The translations under genes and the position numbers were made by a program. Below are positions 46,101-52,100 of a stretch of DNA of 64,000 nt, one piece after another (position 1 is the first letter of the stretch; each line of letters opens with the position of its first letter). The DNA is from Xenorhabdus miraniensis (GTDB lineage Bacteria > Pseudomonadota > Gammaproteobacteria > Enterobacterales > Enterobacteriaceae). The stretch lies in the NCBI RefSeq assembly GCF_002632615.1, contig NZ_NITZ01000018.1:1-64000 (forward strand), written 5' to 3'. The notes under the pieces were generated by a model that was given only the letters and a program-made list of their open reading frames with translations, was not told the origin of the DNA and searched no databases.

Positions 46101-49100
46101 CCTATCTGCGTCCACAGGATGGCGTTGAACTGATCCCCGCAGAACTGCGTCAGCAACTTGCCCTGCACCTCGCTGAATATATGCTGCCCAGTGCTTTTAT
46201 GATACTTGACGCTTTCCCATTAACGCCCAATGGTAAACTTGATCGTAAGGCACTCCCTGAACCGGATTCATCTGCCGTGGTAACACGCAGTTATGCAGCG
46301 CCGGTCGGTGAAACCGAAACCACTTTAGCGCAAATCTGGCAAGACTTATTGGGACTGGAGCACATTGGCCGCCATGACCATTTCTTCGAACTCGGAGGCC
46401 ATTCCCTGCTGGCCGTCCAGCTCGTTGCGCGCATTCGTCAGACGTTGGCACGAGAGTTGCCATTACAGAAGATCTTTGCCCAACCGATTTTGCTGGCGTT
46501 GGCTCACGCAATTACTGAGGCTGCCACAACCACTCAAGCCATGATTCCCGTAGCTGATCGCAGCCAGCCGCTGCCTCTGTCATTTGCCCAACAGCGTTTG
46601 TGGTTTCTGGGACAACTCGATCCGGCAGCCAGTCTGGCCTATCACATCCCTGCGGCACTGCGCCTTACCGGTTCGCTTGATCGTCATGCTTTGACTACTG
46701 CCCTTGATCGTCTGATTGCCCGTCATGAAGACTTACGTACTCGTTTTGTGTCGGTTGAAGGGCAACCCTGCCAACACATCGATCCTGCCGATATCGGCTT
46801 TGCCCTGTCCTGCCATGACCTGCGCCAGATTGATCCCGATTTGCACGCCAGCCGTGTCGCTGAACTTGTCGATATTGAAGCCAGAACCCCCTTCGATTTT
46901 GCTCAGGGTCCGCTGATTCGCGGTCAACTGCTGCAACTGACAGATGAGGAGCATGTATTATTGCTCACCCTGCATCACATTATCACTGACGGCTGGTCTA
47001 TTGGTGTATTGGTGCGCGAACTGGGGGCTTTCTACCGCGCGGCCCTTGACGGTCATGATGACCCCTTACCACCGCTGCCCATTCAATACGCCGATTATGC
47101 CGTCTGGCAACGTGGCTGGCGGCAAGAAGCCACACTGACAGCACAACGCAATTTCTGGTGTACTCAGCTTGAGGGTGCGCCAGCTTTACTGGCACTACCA
47201 ACTGATCGTCCACGTCCATCGGTACAAACTTATGTTGGCGGCCAGGTTCCCTTTCATCTCGATGCCACCTTATTGGCATCACTTAAAAAACTGGGACAGC
47301 GTCATAACGCCACCTTGTTTATGACTGTGTTGAGCGCATGGAGCATCGTACTTGCCCGACTCAGTGGTCAGGATGACATTGTGATTGGCACACCCGTTGC
47401 CAACCGTCCACATAATGAACTTGAAGGATTGATTGGGTTCTTTGTCAATACGCTGGCCTTGCGTGTCAGGTTCAATAATGAACTCAGCGTTACTGACTTG
47501 CTTGCACTGGTTCGGGAACAGGCACTCGCGGCCTACGCCCATCAGGATCTGCCTTTCGAGCAGGTAGTGGAAACATTACAACCTGAGCGCAGCCTCAGTT
47601 ACAGCCCAATCTTCCAAGTGATGCTGACTTTAAATAACACGCCAGCCCAGAAGCTGGTATTACCCGGTTTACAGCTTGCATCCATTGAGCAGGCACATCA
47701 TGGCGCCTATTTTGATTTAACGTTATCACTGACCGAAACTGAGTCTGGTTTGGTTGGTGTTCTGGCTTATGCTGCTGACCTGTTCGATTTCACAACCGCC
47801 GAACGTATGACTGGCTATCTGACAAATATACTGGCTGCAATGGCTTCCGATGAGACGAAGGCGATTGCGGCTCTGCCGATGCTGCCGGAATCGGAAAAAC
47901 AACAATTGTTGGTGAATTTCAATGCCACGCAGACCGACAGACCGCAAAACACCTTAGTTCACTCACTGTTTGAAACTCAGGCCGCCCAGCAGCCTGATGC
48001 GACAGCCGTGATGTTTGATGATCAAACTATAAGCTATGGCGAACTCAACCGCCGCGCTAACCGTTTGGCGCATTACCTGATTGCGCTGGGTGTTCGCCCG
48101 GATGAGCGGGTGGCGATTTGCGTTGAACGCAGTCTGGAAATGGTGGTGGGGTTACTCGCCATCCTTAAGGCCGGTGGTGCTTATGTCCCGCTCGACCCCG
48201 CCTACCCGACCGAACGGCTGGCGTATATGCTCAGGGATTCAGCACCGGTAGCTTTACTTACCCAGACAACGCTTGCTGAGACATTGAACCATGCCGTGCC
48301 TGCCGCCGGATACACTACCGTGCTACTTGATATTCCCCAAGTCTGTCTGTCCGAACAGCCAACCCATAACCCGGACACACAGGCATTGGGGCTGGCATCA
48401 CACCACTTGGCCTATGTGATCTACACATCCGGCTCAACCGGATTACCCAAAGGGGTAAAAATGCCGCTGGCGGCCTTGTCAAACTTGCTGCAATGGCACC
48501 GTCAAGCCCCTTCACATCCCGCGGGAACCGGCAAAACCCTGCAATTCGCCGCACTGGGATTTGATGTCGCTTTTCAGGAAATCTTTACGACCCTGTGTGA
48601 AGGCGGTTGCCTGATCCTGATTAATGAAGCCATGCGGCGGGAACCTCAACAGCTCCTCCGGTTGATTCAGCAAAAACGAATTGATCGTATTTTCCTCCCC
48701 TACATCGCCCTCCAGCATCTTGCGGAAGCGGCCAATCACAGTGAGGGAGATTTTGATAATCTGACGCATATTATTACCGCCGGTGAGCAATTACGCATTA
48801 CACCCGCTATTCAGCGTTTCCTGCAACGGGCTGGCAACTGCCAGTTACACAATCACTATGGCCCAACGGAAAGCCATGTTGCGACCTCCTATGTATTAGA
48901 CAGGGAGAGTGATCACTGGCCAACGTTGCCCCCCATCGGTCGCCCGATAGCCAACGCACAAATCTATATTCTTGACCAATATGGTCAGCCTGTGCCCCTT
49001 GGCGTCACAGGGGAAATCCATATCGCGGGCGCGGGGGTTGCCCGTGGTTATCTGAACCGCCCTGAACTCACTGCCGATCGTTTCCTTTCCGATCCGTTCT

Positions 49101-52100
49101 CCGCGAATCCCGGTGCCCGCATGTACAAAACCGGTGACCTCGGCCGCTGGCTGGCTGATGGCAATATTGAATACCTCGGCCGCAATGACTTTCAGATCAA
49201 GATACGCGGTTTCCGTATTGAATTGGGTGAAATTGAGGCCCAACTGATGCGGTGTCACGGGGTGCGTAATGCGGTTGTTCTTGCCCGCGAAGATGAGCCA
49301 AATCAGAAACGTCTGGTCGCTTATCTGCGCCCACAGGAGGGTGTTGAACTGGTTCCCGCTGAACTGCGTCAGCAACTTGCCCTGCACCTCGCTGAATATA
49401 TGCTGCCCAGTGCTTTTATGATGCTTGACGCTTTCCCATTGACGCCCAATGGAAAACTTGACCGTAAAGCGCTTCCTGCCCCGGATTCATCTGCCGTGGT
49501 GACGCGCGGTTATGCAGCACCCGTCGGTGAAACAGAAACCGTTCTTGCGCAGATCTGGCAAGCGTTGCTGGGGCTGGAACGGGTTGGACGCCATGACCAC
49601 TTCTTTGAACTCGGTGGTCATTCCCTGCTGGCCGTTCAGCTCGTTGCACGTATACGTCAGGCGCTGGCCCGGGAGTTGCCGTTGCAACAACTCTTTGCCC
49701 AACCTGTCCTGATGGATTTGGCCCAGACCATTACTGACGCGGCTGCAACCACTCAGGCCATTATCCCTGTTGCTGACCGGAACCAACCATTGCCTTTATC
49801 TTTTGCCCAACAGCGTTTGTGGTTTCTGGGACAACTCGATCCGGCGGCGAGTCTGGCTTACCATCTTCCTTCGGCACTGCGCCTTACCGGTTTGCTCAAT
49901 CGTCAGGCGTTGACCATGGCATTTGATCGTCTGGTTGCCCGCCATGAGAGCTTACGGACTCGTTTTGTTCTGGTGGAAGGTCAACCCTGCCAGCATATCG
50001 ATCCCGCTGATACCGGTTTTGCCCTGTCCTGCCATGACCTGCGTCAGCTCGATCCGGCCCTGCATACCCGCCGTGTGACCGAACTCGCCGACCTTGAGGC
50101 ACGAACTCCCTTCGATTTTACGCAGGGCCCGCTTATTCGCGGTCAACTGCTGCAACTGGCAGATAAAGAACACGTATTACTGCTTACCCTGCATCACATT
50201 ATCACTGACGGCTGGTCTATTGGTGTATTAGTGCGCGAACTGGGTATCTTCTACCGTGCTGCCCTGTATAACCACGATGATCCTTTACCACCATTGTCCA
50301 TTCAATATGCTGACTATGCCGTCTGGCAGCATGAGCAATTGCAGGGAACCGCCCTCACTGAACAGCGTGATTTCTGGTGTGCTCAACTGGAGGGCGCACC
50401 CGCTTTACTGGCACTGCCGACTGATCGCCCACGTCCATCGGTACAAACTTATGTTGGCGATCAGGTTTCCTTCCATCTTGATGCCACCTTATTGGCATCA
50501 CTTAAGGGACTGGGACAGCGCCATAATGCCACCTTGTTTATGACTGTGCTGAGCGCATGGAGCATCGTGCTTGCCCGACTCAGTGGTCAGGATGATATTG
50601 TGATTGGTACGCCGGTTGCTAATCGCCCACACCATGAACTTGAAGGAATAATGGGTTTCTTTGTCAACACACTGGCCTTGCGCATCAAATTCCATGATGG
50701 CCTCAGCGTGGCTGATCTGCTTGCACAGGTCCGGGAGCAGGCGCTCGCAGCCTATGCCCATCAGGATCTGCCTTTCGAGCAGGTGGTGGAAGCACTACAG
50801 CCTGAGCGTAGCCTCAGTTACAGCCCAATCTTTCAGGTGATGCTGGCCTTAAATAACACGCCGGCTCAAGAACTGGCTTTACCGGAACTACAATTCACAC
50901 CATTTGAACAGATGCACCATAGCACCCACTTTGATTTGACATTATCATTAGCCGAAACTGAGGCTGGTTTGGCTGGTGCGCTGGCTTATGCGGCTGATTT
51001 GTTCGACTCCACTACCGTTGAGCGTATGGTTGATTATCTGACAAATATACTGGCAGCGATGGCGGCGGATGAAACGCAATCCATTGCTACGCTACCAATA
51101 CTACCGAAATCAGAACAGCAACAATTGTTGGTGGACTTCAACGCCACTCAGACGTATTTTCCGCAAGATGCCCTGATCCACCAGCTGTTTGAGGCTCAGG
51201 CAGCACAACGCCCTGACGCTATTGCAGTGATATTTGACGATCAAATCATTAGCTATGGCGAACTTAACCGGCGTGCCAATCGTCTGGCCCATCATCTGAT
51301 TGCGTCGGGTGTGTGCCCGGATGATCGGGTCGCCATTTGTCTCGAACGCAGCCCAGAAATGATTGTGGGTTTACTCGGCATCCTCAAAGCGGGCGGTGCT
51401 TATGTCCCGCTTGATCCGGCCTATCCCACTGAACGGCTGGTATATATGCTCGAAGATGCTGCCCCCGTAGTATTACTGACTCAGACAGCACAGAGCGACA
51501 GACTGCATGACGCTGTGCCTACATTATTATTTGATATACAAGATATTTCTCTGGAAGCACAACCGGATCACAATCCGGAAGCCCGAAAATTGTGGCTGAC
51601 CTCACGCCATCTGGCGTATGTGATCTACACATCCGGCTCGACAGGGCAACCCAAAGGGGTCATGGTTGAGCACCGCAGTGTCAATCGGCTGGTTATCAAT
51701 AACGCTTTTGCGGATATCGGTGTGAATGACTGCGTTGCCCATTGCGCCAATATCGCTTTTGACGCATCGACCTGGGAAATTTGGTCAGCCCTGTTAAACG
51801 GTGGGCGTTTGCATGTGGTTTCACAATCCGTACTGCTTGATCCGGTGCGTTTTTGTGATTCACTCATCAAGGGGAAAGTGACCGCCCTATGGTTAACCGC
51901 GGGCTTATTCAACGAGTATCTCGATATGCTCACCCCTTTATTTGGGCAGTTACGCTACCTGCTTATCGGCGGCGATGTTCTCGATCCGAAGAAAATCCAA
52001 CGTGTACAATTGGCTGAGTCACAACCCGCACATCTCATTAACGGATACGGCCCAACAGAAACCACAACGTTTGCTGCAACTTATACCATTGCATCACCCG

